Source of the DNA: Acidobacteriota bacterium
GTDB taxonomy: Bacteria > Acidobacteriota > Vicinamibacteria > Vicinamibacterales > CAVVIG01
Length of the DNA stretch: 64,000 bases
NCBI GenBank assembly: GCA_003222535.1
Contig: QHWJ01000235.1
Span: 21,111 to 85,110, forward strand
Direction of reading: 5' to 3'
In this document: piece after piece, positions 18,615-27,165 of the stretch
Numbering within the stretch: the stretch's first letter is position 1
How the letters are laid out: every line of letters starts with the position of its first letter
Program-made: the position numbers and the translations under genes
The notes under the pieces: model-generated
What the model was told of the DNA's origin: nothing
Databases searched by the model: none
What the model saw: the letters and a program-made list of their open reading frames with translations, nothing else

Positions 18615-19559
18615 ATGTCCAGCCCGATTCTCGTCACCGGCGCGGCTGGATTCGCGGGCGGGCACCTGCTCGATCTGCTGGCGCGCGACGGCGCCGGGAT
18701 CGTCGCCTGGCATCGCCCCGCCGGCGCGCCGCCGCGCGATGTGCCGGGCACGCGATGGGAGGCCGTCGATCTGCTCGATCGCCGCGCGGTGGCGGCGGCG
18801 ATTGCGCGGACGCGGCCCGCAGCCGTGTATCACTGCGCGGGCGCGGCCCATGTGGGACGCGCGTGGGACTCGACGGAATCGACCTTCGCCACCAACGTGC
18901 GCGGCACGCATCACCTGCTTCAGGCTCTGGAGCTCGCCGGCACCAACGCGCGCGTGCTGATCCCGAGCTCGGCGCTGGTCTACGCGAGCGCCGGCGAAGC
19001 GCTCAAGGAAGAGCATCCGCTCGTGCCTGCCAGCCCGTACGGCTTGAGCAAGCTGGCGCAGGAGATGCTCGGCCGCAGGACGAAGGGGCCGCCGGCCGTC
19101 ACGGTCGCGCGTGCGTTCAACCACTTCGGACCGCGGCAGGCTCCCTTCTTCGCCGCCGCGGGCTTCGCCCGGCGCATCGCCGACATCGAGCGCGGACTGT
19201 GGGAGCCGGTCATTTCGGTCGGCAACCTCGACGCGCGACGCGATCTCACCGATGTCCGCGACACCGTTCGCGCCTACCGGCTCATCCTCGAGCATGGGCA
19301 GGCGGGCCGCCCGTACAACGTGTGCTCGGGCCGCGCCATCACCATCCGTGATCTGCTCAGCCTGATGATTGCCCGCGCGCGGGTACCGGTCGCGGTGAAG
19401 GTCGACCCGGCACGCTACCGCCCGAACGACATACCGCTGCTTGTCGGCGATCCCGGTCGCCTGCGTGACGAGCTCGGATGGACGGCGCAGATTCCGATTG
19501 AGGAGACGGTCGACGACCTGCTGGCGTATTGGAGAGCCATGGGAACGTCCAACTCTTAA
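18615..19559 (+). CDS. NAD(P)-dependent sugar epimerase/dehydratase (GMD/RMD-like)
   Basis: This 314-residue extended short-chain dehydrogenase has the Rossmann motif GAAGFAGG at residues 9-16. It also has the catalytic Ser region (SSALVYAS) and the YGLSK active-site Tyr-Lys, followed by RAFNHFGPRQ and DLTDVRDTVRAY. The last two motifs resemble GDP-4-keto-6-deoxymannose reductases and related nucleotide-sugar enzymes. The likely role is making a deoxysugar for LPS or another surface glycan, which fits its place 27 bp after lptD. Exact substrate cannot be read from the sequence. It is followed by a second, different epimerase 25 bp downstream. Confidence 0.85.
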   Translation: MSSPILVTGAAGFAGGHLLDLLARDGAGIVAWHRPAGAPPRDVPGTRWEAVDLLDRRAVAAAIARTRPAAVYHCAGAAHVGRAWDSTESTFATNVRGTHHLLQALELAGTNARVLIPSSALVYASAGEALKEEHPLVPASPYGLSKLAQEMLGRRTKGPPAVTVARAFNHFGPRQAPFFAAAGFARRIADIERGLWEPVISVGNLDARRDLTDVRDTVRAYRLILEHGQAGRPYNVCSGRAITIRDLLSLMIARARVPVAVKVDPARYRPNDIPLLVGDPGRLRDELGWTAQIPIEETVDDLLAYWRAMGTSNS

Positions 19560-19584
19560 CCTCTCACTTCGAACTTCCAACCTG

Positions 19585-20550
19585 ATGAAGGTTCTGGTCA
19601 CCGGAGGCACGGGTTATCTTGGCCGGGCCGTCGTGCGGGCGCTGGCCGCGCGCGGGCACGACCTCGTGGTGTTCGCGCGAACCGCGAGCCGCAGCGGTCT
19701 TCCCGGCACCGCGTTCGACGGCGACGTTCGCGATCGGGCGGCACTCGAGCGCGCCGCTGCCGGGTGCGACGCCATCTCACACTCCGCCGCGCTCGTCAGC
19801 ATCTGGCAGCGCCGGCCCGCGGATTTCGACGACATCAACGTCGGCGGCCTGCGCAACATGCTGGCGGTCGCTTCCACGCGGCGCATCCCGCGCGTGTTGT
19901 ACACCTCCTCCTTCGTGGCGCTGCCGCCGCGCGGCATGAAAGAGCCGCTGCAGGCGAACGACTACCAGCGAACCAAGGTGGCCGCCGATCGTCTGGCTGA
20001 CGAGGCCGTGCGGGGCGGCAGTCCGGTCATTCGCGTCTACCCCGGTGTGGTTTATGGACCTGGATCGTTCACCGAAGGCAATCTGGTCGGCCGGCTGGTG
20101 GCGGACCACCTGAAACACCGGCTGCCAGGTCTGGTCGGACCCGAGAATCCGTGGTCGTGCGCCTACGTGGATGACGTCGCCGCTGGCCACTGCGAGGCGC
20201 TCGAACGCGGGCGCGCGGGCGCGCGGTACCCGCTGGGCGGAGAAAACGTCCCGCAGCGCCGCCTGTTCGAGCTCGTCCAGAAGCTGACCGGACGGCGCCC
20301 GCCGCCGCGCATTCCTTTTCCAATTGCCGATCTCCTGGGAGCCGCCGAAGAGCTGCGCGTGACGCTTTTCGGAGGGACGCCGCTCATTACGCGCGGCGCG
20401 GTCGAGATCTTCCGCCACGACTGGTCGCTCGACAGCGGCGAGGCGATGCGCGACCTCGGGTACCGCATCACGCCGCTCGCCGACGGGATCCGCCGCACGG
20501 TCGCCTCGATTCGCGACGCGGCGTTCCCGCCCGGGCGTGCGCGCCCATGA
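19585..20550 (+). CDS. NAD-dependent epimerase, HpnA/DFR-like
   Basis: The 321-residue extended SDR begins MKVLVTGGTGYLG, with catalytic Ser-Ser (TSSFVALP) and YQRTK. The C-terminal part reads YVDDVAAGHCEALERG and YPLGGENVPQRRLFELV, close to hopanoid-associated HpnA and dihydroflavonol-reductase-like proteins. The longer open frame upstream is ignored because the Rossmann motif demands a start at 19585. The stop overlaps the next ATG by four bases (ATGA), coupling it to the prenol-kinase fusion. An isoprenoid- or steroid-like substrate is possible from that context, but this is inference. Confidence 0.83.
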   Translation: MKVLVTGGTGYLGRAVVRALAARGHDLVVFARTASRSGLPGTAFDGDVRDRAALERAAAGCDAISHSAALVSIWQRRPADFDDINVGGLRNMLAVASTRRIPRVLYTSSFVALPPRGMKEPLQANDYQRTKVAADRLADEAVRGGSPVIRVYPGVVYGPGSFTEGNLVGRLVADHLKHRLPGLVGPENPWSCAYVDDVAAGHCEALERGRAGARYPLGGENVPQRRLFELVQKLTGRRPPPRIPFPIADLLGAAEELRVTLFGGTPLITRGAVEIFRHDWSLDSGEAMRDLGYRITPLADGIRRTVASIRDAAFPPGRARP

Positions 20551-21959
20551 CGATGCACTCGGAGAGCGCGCGGCAGTGGGTGCACGTCGGGTCGGGAGCG
20601 TTCGCGCTGCTGCTGCGCGTGCTCACCTGGTGGCAGGCGGCAGCGCTGGCCGCGTTCGCGCTGGTGTTCAACCTGGCGGTGCTGCCGCGCATCGGCGGCC
20701 GGCGGCTGTATCGCCCGGTCGATGAGGCGCGTGGCTTTCCGCTCGGGATTCTGCTCTATCCCCTGTCGGTGCTGCTCCTCACGCTCACGTTCCCCGCTCG
20801 ACTCGACATCGTCGCCGCCGCCTGGGCGATCCTGGCGATCGGGGACGGCGCCGCAACGCTCGCCGGACGGTGGGCCTCGGACTGGAGCGCTCGAACCGCC
20901 GAGACCCCAGAGACAATCCTCTCCGCCCTCTCTGCGAGTCCTGCGAACTCCGCATTCGTTTGTGGTGCGCTCCCGTGGAATCGTGAGAAGACCGTGGCCG
21001 GCACGCTGGCATTCGTGGCATTGGGCGGCCTGGCCGGCATGGCGCTGGCGTTGTGGACGCGGCCGGCGGTGGCGCCTGCGCCGCCGCTGACATTCACGAT
21101 CATCGCGCCGTTGGTCGCGGCCGTCGTTGCAGCGCTCGTGGAAACAGTGCCGATCCGGCTGGACGACAACATCTCGGTGCCGGCGACGGCAGGAGCCGTA
21201 TTGTGGCTCGGCAGCCTCATGACCACGGCGTCGCTGGCCGGCGCGCGCGAGGGGATCGTGAGCACGCTTCCCTGGGCGCTCGGCGTCAACGCGGTCGCCG
21301 GCTGGCTCGGCTACCGCGCCCGGGCGGTTTCGCGCTCCGGCGCCATCGTTGGCGCGATCGTCGGCGCCATCATTTACGCCGGCGGCGGCGGTCGCGCCTG
21401 GGTGCTGCTGTTTCTCACGTTCCTCGCCGCGTCGGCCTCGTCGCGGCTCGGGCTGCAGCGCAAAGTCCTGCTCGGGATCGCGGAGGAGCGCGGCGGCCGC
21501 CGCGGCGCCGGCAACGCGATCGCGAATTGCGGCGTGGCGGCCGTTGCGGCCATCGCCGCGATCACGACGCCGCATACGTCCTCTGCCCTGCTTGCGCTCG
21601 TCGCCTCGCTGACCGCCGGCGGCAGCGACACGGTGGCGAGCGAGATCGGCAAGGCCTGGGGACGGTCGCCGTATCTCGTCACCACCTTCAGCCGCGTGAG
21701 GCCCGGCACGCCCGGCGCGATGTCGCTCGAAGGCACGACAGCAGGGCTGGCTGCGGCGTTCGCGCTGGCGACGGCCGGCGTCGCGATGGGGCTGATCCCG
21801 GCATCCATGACGCCTGGCGTCGTCGCTGGCGCCACCGCGGGGACCATCGTCGAGAGCGCGCTTGGCGCGACGCTCGAAGGACCGGGTATCCTGAACAACG
21901 ACGTGCTGAATTTCATCAACACGGCAATCGCCGCCGCCGTCACGCTGGCCATCGCGTGA
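20547..21959 (+). CDS. Fused prenol kinase (VTE5-like) and prenyl-phosphate kinase (DUF92/VTE6-like)
   Basis: This 470-residue polytopic membrane protein has two recognisable halves. Residues about 8-215 match the CTP-dependent phytol/dolichol kinase family: AIGDGAATLAGR (97-108), NREKTVAGTLAF (145-156) and LVETVPIRLDDN (198-209). Residues about 245-470 match DUF92, the family of plant VTE6 phytyl-phosphate kinase: GGSDTVASEIG (358-368), GTPGAMSLEGT and NNDVLNFINT. In plants VTE5 and VTE6 act in succession to turn phytol into phytyl diphosphate. A fusion would channel a prenyl alcohol to its diphosphate. An extra stretch at 110-143 looks inserted. It is coupled by ATGA to the upstream epimerase and GTGA to the downstream UbiA gene. 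Confidence 0.8.
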   Translation: MTMHSESARQWVHVGSGAFALLLRVLTWWQAAALAAFALVFNLAVLPRIGGRRLYRPVDEARGFPLGILLYPLSVLLLTLTFPARLDIVAAAWAILAIGDGAATLAGRWASDWSARTAETPETILSALSASPANSAFVCGALPWNREKTVAGTLAFVALGGLAGMALALWTRPAVAPAPPLTFTIIAPLVAAVVAALVETVPIRLDDNISVPATAGAVLWLGSLMTTASLAGAREGIVSTLPWALGVNAVAGWLGYRARAVSRSGAIVGAIVGAIIYAGGGGRAWVLLFLTFLAASASSRLGLQRKVLLGIAEERGGRRGAGNAIANCGVAAVAAIAAITTPHTSSALLALVASLTAGGSDTVASEIGKAWGRSPYLVTTFSRVRPGTPGAMSLEGTTAGLAAAFALATAGVAMGLIPASMTPGVVAGATAGTIVESALGATLEGPGILNNDVLNFINTAIAAAVTLAIA

Positions 21960-22948
21960 GGATCAACGGGGGTTCGGGGTTCAGGGTTCAGGGATCGAGG
22001 TTCGCCGGAGAACCGGGAACGGGAACCGGGAGCCGGAATCGGGGGGCCGCCCGGGCCTATCTGGATCTCGCGAGGCCCTTCACGTTGGTTGCCCCCGCGC
22101 TCGGATTCATGTCGGGCGCGCTGACGGCGGTTGGTGCCGCCCCGCGTGAATCGTGGCGGGCGGCGCTTCTCGCCGCGCCGTTCATGGGATCGGCGATGGC
22201 GGCGCTCCTCAACGCCGGCAACAACGCGCTGAATCAGATCTACGACCTCGACATCGATCGGGTGAACAAGCCGAAACGTCCGCTGCCCGGCGGACGGCTG
22301 ACGATCGCGCAGGCGTGGCGATTCACCAGCGTGACCTACGCACTGGCGTTGCTGCTCGCCTGGCTCGTCGCGCCGGACCGGCGCCATGAGTGTTTCTGGC
22401 TGGTCGCCGTCGCGGTCGTCTGCACCTGCATCTACTCGGTGCCTCCATTGCGCACCAAGCGGCACGGCATCTGGGCGAACGTGACGATCGCGATTCCCCG
22501 CGGCGTGCTGCTGAAGGTGGCGGGGTGGTCGTCGGTCAAAACGATCGTGGGAGTCGAGCCCTGGTACATCGGCGCGATCTTCGGCCTGTTTCTTCTCGGC
22601 GCCACGACCACCAAGGACTTCGCGGACATGGACGGTGATCGGCGTGGCGGGTGCCGGACTTTGCCGATCCAGTACGGCGTCCGGCGCGCCGCCTGGCTGA
22701 TCTCGCCCTCGTTCGTCGTCCCGTTCCTGGCGATCCCCGTCGGGGCGTGGCTGCACGTGCTGACGGGAAACTTCTGGCTGCTGCAGGCGCTCGGCGTCGT
22801 GATGACCGTCTACGGGTTGTACGTCTTGTACCTGATGCTGCGACGGCCCGAGGACCTGGCGGTCGAAGAGAACCACGTCTCGTGGGCGCACATGTATCGC
22901 ATGATGTTCGTCGCCCAGATCGGGTTTGCGTTCGCGTATCTGTTGTAG
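21956..22948 (+). CDS. UbiA family prenyltransferase
   Basis: The approximately 330-residue membrane prenyltransferase has both Asp-rich Mg/diphosphate sites. The first is NQIYDLDID followed by RVNKPKRPLPGG, and the second is KDFADMDGDRRGG. The family moves a prenyl group from a diphosphate to an aromatic, tetrapyrrole or glycerol-phosphate acceptor. The first motif recalls homogentisate phytyltransferase, BchG and DGGGP synthase groups, but the acceptor is unknown. GTG at 21956 overlaps the previous stop. With this start the first 32 residues would be encoded by a GGTTCAG repeat array. The conserved protein begins at AYLDLARPFTLV, so the true start is uncertain. Confidence 0.85.
   Translation: MRINGGSGFRVQGSRFAGEPGTGTGSRNRGAARAYLDLARPFTLVAPALGFMSGALTAVGAAPRESWRAALLAAPFMGSAMAALLNAGNNALNQIYDLDIDRVNKPKRPLPGGRLTIAQAWRFTSVTYALALLLAWLVAPDRRHECFWLVAVAVVCTCIYSVPPLRTKRHGIWANVTIAIPRGVLLKVAGWSSVKTIVGVEPWYIGAIFGLFLLGATTTKDFADMDGDRRGGCRTLPIQYGVRRAAWLISPSFVVPFLAIPVGAWLHVLTGNFWLLQALGVVMTVYGLYVLYLMLRRPEDLAVEENHVSWAHMYRMMFVAQIGFAFAYLL
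21968..22043. repeat. GGTTCAG heptamer array at the 5' end of the UbiA gene
   Basis: Five 7-bp words (GGTTCGG, GGTTCAG, GGTTCAG, GGATCGA, GGTTCGC) are followed by an inverted-type block of GGGAACC/GGGAGCC words. The array separates the DUF92 stop from the conserved start of the UbiA domain and would be translated if GTG at 21956 is used. Confidence 0.8.
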
Positions 22949-23338
22949 CGCGAGGCTGTCATCTGTCGGAGCGCGAAGGCTGTCAGCCCAGCGGCGCCGG
23001 TGACGTACGTGGCGTCCGGCTTCAGCCGGGCCGTCGTATCGGCGTGGGCCGTCCCGCCTGAAGGCGGCCTCATGGAGCGCGAGGCTTCCAGCCGGGCGGC
23101 GCCGGTGACGCGGAGCGCGAAGGCTTTCAGCCGAGCGCTCGGCGAGATTCGCCCTGCAGCGTCCAGAACGGACCCGTCGGCGGCGCGGTTGCTGGCCCGG
23201 CCGGACGCGGCTCGGATCATCGTCGACCGGGCGATAGAACTCATCCGTACGGCGGCCTCAAGAAATCATCGCCAAGTTGGGGCGGATGCGTTATGGTACG
23301 CGGACCGCATTCACAAACACTTCCCCGGAGGGCGTTCG
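22945..23338. repeat. Repeat-rich intergenic region with 37-bp direct repeats and a REP-like palindrome
   Basis: The 390-bp gap after the UbiA gene contains no convincing gene. It holds two near-identical 37-38-bp units starting GGAGCGCGA and ending GGCGCCGGTGACG (22968-23005, 23074-23110). A third truncated copy lies at 23112-23137 and a degenerate one at about 22945. Between the first two sits the palindrome TCCGGCTTCAGCCGG (23014-23029), the same element found twice inside the helicase gene near 40 kb. The rest, 23140-23338, leads into the small basic protein and includes its SD. Confidence 0.8.
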
Positions 23339-23626
23339 ATGAGTCGCATGACGATAAAGATGTTGCTGGTCGCGATCGTGGCCTCCTTCGCGATCGCATC
23401 GATGGCCGAAGCCGCTCCGAAGAAGGCGGTCCGCCACCGGGTGAGACACTCGTCGCGGGTTTCATCGGGAGCCGCGCCGACGGCGGGCAATCAGTCGGCG
23501 TCGAGGAAGAAGTCGACCGCCGCTTCCAGGGCGAAACGCCGCGCGCCGGCGGCCAGGGGCACGGTGAAGAAATCGACAACCACGAAGGCGACCGCGAAGC
23601 GCAAACCGCTCACCAAGCCCCACTGA
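23339..23626 (+). CDS. Small secreted histone-H1-like basic protein
   Basis: This 95-residue protein has a clear signal peptide (MSRMTIKMLLVAIVASFAIA, then SMAEA) and a mature part of about 70 residues. The mature part is composed almost entirely of Lys, Arg, Ala, Ser, Thr and Pro, with KK/KR pairs spaced as in histone H1 tails. A GGAGGG SD lies 8 bases before the ATG at 23339. No enzyme motif is present. Export plus extreme basicity suggests binding of an acidic polymer such as LPS, cell-wall teichoic-like material or extracellular DNA (inference). A lysine-rich 16-mer with similar composition but no signal peptide lies at 9845. Confidence 0.7.
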   Translation: MSRMTIKMLLVAIVASFAIASMAEAAPKKAVRHRVRHSSRVSSGAAPTAGNQSASRKKSTAASRAKRRAPAARGTVKKSTTTKATAKRKPLTKPH

Positions 23627-23718
23627 TCCGCAGCTCATCGACTTGACACCGGCGGCGAGTGGGCCCGATCATAAGGCGAAACAGGGACGAATTGCCTTGT
23701 TTTTCAGAGGCCGGGCCC

Positions 23719-24741
23719 ATGCCTGCATTTCCTCTCCTGTTCGACGCCGGTTCCACCAGACCCACTACTCGCGAAATCGCGAAGGTCGTCAAGCAAGGCG
23801 GCACGGCCGCGCTGACTGAAGCGGACCGGCGCGCCGATCAGGCCCGGTATCAGGAGGTCACCTGCCGATCGGCGTTGAACCGCGTCCGCGGCATGCCATT
23901 CGAGTGGACGCTGAACCCGTACCGCGGCTGCACGCATGGCTGCCACTACTGCTACGCGCGCCGCTATCACGTGCAATTCGAGATGAACGCCGACGACGAG
24001 TTCGCGTCGATGATCCTCGTGAAAGAGAATTTCGCCGACGTCCTCACACGGGAGCTCGCGCGGCCGGCGTGGAAGGGAGACTACGTCGCGGTGGGCACCG
24101 CGACCGACTGCTATCAGCCGATCGAAGGTCACTACAAGCTGACGCGGCGCGCGATCGAGGCGCTCCTGCGGGCCCGGAATCCCATGGGCCTCATCACCAA
24201 AGGGCCGATGGTCGTTCGCGACCGCGACCTGCTCGCGGCGCTCTCGCGAGTGGCGAGGTGCACGGTGTACATGAGCGTGCCGACCGTCGACGAGCAGGCC
24301 TGGGAGCGGCTCGAGCCGGGCACCGCGCATCCGCTGCAGCGCCTTCGCGCCGTGCGCGAGCTGGTCGATGCCGGCGTGACCGCCGGCGTTCTCATGAATC
24401 CGATCGTGCCCGGGTTTTCGTCATCGCGCGACAAGCTCGAACGCACCGTCAAGGCGATCGCCGACCACGGGGCGCGATTCGTCGGCTGCAACGTGATGTT
24501 TCTCGAAGGCGGCACGCGCGCGCACTTCATGAAGTATCTCGAGCGCGAGTTTCCCTCGTGGCTGCCGCGCTACGAGAAGTTGTACGAAAGGAAATACGCG
24601 CCGCAGGAATACCGCAAGCAGGTTCAGGGAATGGTGCGCGTGCTGCAGGCGCGTCACGGCCTCAGCGGGCGCGAGGACCCGAACCGGGGCGGCACGGTTG
24701 AAGACAGGAACGAAGCCGAGCAGGTGGGCTTTGCGTGGTAA
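23719..24741 (+). CDS. Radical SAM protein, Rv2578c/PA0069 family
   Basis: The 340-residue radical SAM protein has the cluster motif CTHGCHYC within LNPYRGCTHGCHYCYARRYH. It also has GTATDCYQPIEGHYKLTR and the MNPIVPGFSSSRDKLE region typical of the group annotated as Rv2578c-like or spore-photoproduct-lyase-like. The true reaction is unknown. An in-frame GTG at 23659 is possible, but ATG at 23719 (MPAFPLLFDAG) fits homologues better. It lies 92 bp downstream of the small basic protein gene and converges on clpA across an inverted repeat array. Confidence 0.87.
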   Translation: MPAFPLLFDAGSTRPTTREIAKVVKQGGTAALTEADRRADQARYQEVTCRSALNRVRGMPFEWTLNPYRGCTHGCHYCYARRYHVQFEMNADDEFASMILVKENFADVLTRELARPAWKGDYVAVGTATDCYQPIEGHYKLTRRAIEALLRARNPMGLITKGPMVVRDRDLLAALSRVARCTVYMSVPTVDEQAWERLEPGTAHPLQRLRAVRELVDAGVTAGVLMNPIVPGFSSSRDKLERTVKAIADHGARFVGCNVMFLEGGTRAHFMKYLEREFPSWLPRYEKLYERKYAPQEYRKQVQGMVRVLQARHGLSGREDPNRGGTVEDRNEAEQVGFAW

Positions 24742-24751
24742 AAACCTGTCA

Positions 24752-24854
24752 TGGCTGGTGGCTGATGGCTATGGCCGATCGAACGACCATGCATCAGCGG
24801 CCATCAACTCGTGGTCATTAGCCATCAGCCATCAGCCATCAGCCATCAGCCATC
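24752..24854. repeat. Inverted CCATCAG heptamer array between convergent genes
   Basis: The right side has five tandem copies of CCATCAG (24816-24854). The left side (about 24752-24776) carries the reverse complement (GGCTGATGGCT), so transcripts from either side could form a hairpin. The array lies between the stop codons of the radical SAM gene and clpA. The word is identical to that at 14922-15018. Confidence 0.92.
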
Positions 24855-24855
24855 T

Positions 24856-27165
24856 TTAAGCGAGCCCTTCGAAAGCGAGCGAGCCGTCCGGCGACGTGAC
24901 CTGCGTGATCGACGGCTCGACGACGAGCGCACCGTCCCTGCTCTTCACGTTGAAATGCGAGCCTTCCTTCCAGCGCGCGCTGATCGGCAGCTTGATGTGC
25001 TCGTCGATGAAGCGCTTCAGGAATCGGGCGCCGAAGGCCATGCTGTAGCCCTTCACCACGACGAGCTCCAGCGCCGCGTCGTCGACCGCAATCGTCTTCC
25101 CGGCCTTCGCCAGCGCCATGGTGATCTGCTCGAGATAGTGCTTCGCGATCTCACGCACTTCGTCGTGGGTCAGCGGAGAGAACAGCACGGTTTCGTCGAT
25201 GCGGTTGCGGAACTCCGGCGGGAACCGGCGCTCGAGCTCGCGCATCACTTCGCCCTGCACCTGCTCGACACCGACCGTCCGGTGCAGGAAGCCCATCGGG
25301 CTCGTCAGCTTCCGGAAGTGCTCCGCGCCGAGATTCGACGTCATGATGACGATCGCGTCGCTCAGGTAGACGCGCTTTCCACGGCCGTCCGTCATCCAGC
25401 CCTCGTCGAACGCCTGGAGGAACAGGTTCAGCGTATGCGGGCTCGCCTTCTCGACCTCGTCGAGCAGGACGACGCAGTACGGATTGTCTTTCAGCTGATT
25501 GGTGAGGACGCCTCCGCGCTCGCTTCCGACAATACCGCGCGGCATGCCGATGAGCTTATCAACTGAGACGGATCCATCCTGATACTCGGACATGTCGACG
25601 CGGATCATCTTCTTCTCGTCGCCGAACAGGAAGTCGGCGACCGACTTCGCCAGCTCCGTCTTGCCGACGCCGGTCGGCCCCAGGAACAACAGGACACCGT
25701 CCGGACGATCGAAGCCGTCCTTCAGGGGCCCCTTGTTGAGGACCAGCCGTCGCGCCACCGCATCGATCGCTTTTCTCTGGCCGATCACACGCCTCTGCAG
25801 GCGCTCCTCGATGTCCTTGAAGCGATCGGTCACGTCCCGGAAGACCATGTCCTCGGGAATCTGCGCGACGTGCGAGATCACCGCGACGACGTCTTCCTTC
25901 TTCACTTCCCAGCGCCGATCGATTTCGGCGCGGACGGCCGCCGTGTCCAGCCAACCGATGACCTTGTCCGGCAGATGCAGATGCCGCATGTAGCGCGGCG
26001 ACAGGTCGAGGGCGGCGTCGAGCGCCTCGTCGAGCAGGCGGACCGAGTAGTTTCGTTCGAGCCGCGGCCGCAGGTTATAGAGGATGCGGCGGGTCTCCTC
26101 GATGCTCGGCTCGCAGATGGTCACGCAGCGAAAACGACGCGCCAACGCCTCGTCCTCCTGGATGTATTCCTTGTACTCGCTCAAGGTGGTCGCGGCCACC
26201 ATGCGGATTTCGCCGCGCGCGAGCACCGACTTGAAGATGTTGGCGGCGTCAGAGGGGGCGCCGAGCGCCGAGCCGGCGCCGACCATCGTGTGCGCCTCGT
26301 CGACGAACAGAATCAGGTTCGGCCGCTCTTTGAGCTCGCGGATCACGTTCTGAATCCGGTCCTCGAACATCCCCCGCAGCATCGTCCCGGCGACCATGCT
26401 GTTCATCTGAAGGTTGACGACCTGGCAGTCGCGCAGTCGAACGGGCACGCTCTCCGGCTCGAACTCGATGCGAAGCGCCAGCCCTTCGGCGATCGCGGTC
26501 TTGCCGACCCCCGGCTCGCCGATGAGCATCACGGAATTGGCGCGCTCCCGGTGGCAGAGGATTTCCAGCACCTGCTGGATTTCCTTTTCTCGACCGAACA
26601 CCGGCGGCAGCTTGTCCTGGCGGGCGAGCAGGTTCAGGTTCGTCGCGAAATGTTTGAGGAACGGCGGCAGCTCGAAGCGCTTCTTCAGCCGCTCTTCGCG
26701 CAACTCCATGTCGCGCATCCGCGTGTTCAGTCGCGACACCAGCATCTCCGGCTCGACGCCGTGGCGCCGGAGGATCGACACGGGCACGCCCTGCGTTTCC
26801 TCGAATACGGCGGAGAACAAGTCGGCGGCTTCAACCGTCTGCCGGCCGGCCCGGCTGGCGTGATGAAGCGCCAGCTTGAAGACCAGCTTTGTCGCCGGCG
26901 ACACGCGGAACTCGCGTCCCGCAAACGACGGCATCATGTGCAAGTGCTCTTCGATCGCCTGAAGAATGGTATGCGGATTGACTTCGATGTCCCTCATGAC
27001 TTCCGAGAACATGTCCCATTCGACCTGTGCAAATGCGAGAAACACATGCTCGTTGGTCAGCAGCGCGTGCTCACGGCGGCGAGCCTCTTCGATGGCCCGA
27101 TCGACAATCCGCTGGGCGGTTTCGCCAATCTTGCTCGGTGAGATGTCGAGGTCTTCTACGTGCAC
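24856..27165 (-). CDS. clpA: ATP-dependent Clp protease ATP-binding subunit ClpA-type
   Basis: This 769-residue Hsp100 unfoldase feeds substrates to ClpP. The N-terminal Clp-N double repeat (1-150) is followed by AAA+ domain 1 with GEPGVGKT (216-223) and DEAH-type VDEAHTMVGAGS. Domain 2 has GPTGVGKT (496-503), and a ClpP-docking loop of MGFLHR type lies after TSNLGAEH. There is no long middle domain, so it is ClpA-like rather than ClpB or ClpC. The start is GTG at 27165 with GGAGG 6 bases upstream. A sigma-54-like sequence lies upstream (27193-27207). htpX is next upstream on the same strand, suggesting a proteostasis pair. Confidence 0.94.
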   Translation of the reverse strand: MHVEDLDISPSKIGETAQRIVDRAIEEARRREHALLTNEHVFLAFAQVEWDMFSEVMRDIEVNPHTILQAIEEHLHMMPSFAGREFRVSPATKLVFKLALHHASRAGRQTVEAADLFSAVFEETQGVPVSILRRHGVEPEMLVSRLNTRMRDMELREERLKKRFELPPFLKHFATNLNLLARQDKLPPVFGREKEIQQVLEILCHRERANSVMLIGEPGVGKTAIAEGLALRIEFEPESVPVRLRDCQVVNLQMNSMVAGTMLRGMFEDRIQNVIRELKERPNLILFVDEAHTMVGAGSALGAPSDAANIFKSVLARGEIRMVAATTLSEYKEYIQEDEALARRFRCVTICEPSIEETRRILYNLRPRLERNYSVRLLDEALDAALDLSPRYMRHLHLPDKVIGWLDTAAVRAEIDRRWEVKKEDVVAVISHVAQIPEDMVFRDVTDRFKDIEERLQRRVIGQRKAIDAVARRLVLNKGPLKDGFDRPDGVLLFLGPTGVGKTELAKSVADFLFGDEKKMIRVDMSEYQDGSVSVDKLIGMPRGIVGSERGGVLTNQLKDNPYCVVLLDEVEKASPHTLNLFLQAFDEGWMTDGRGKRVYLSDAIVIMTSNLGAEHFRKLTSPMGFLHRTVGVEQVQGEVMRELERRFPPEFRNRIDETVLFSPLTHDEVREIAKHYLEQITMALAKAGKTIAVDDAALELVVVKGYSMAFGARFLKRFIDEHIKLPISARWKEGSHFNVKSRDGALVVEPSITQVTSPDGSLAFEGLA

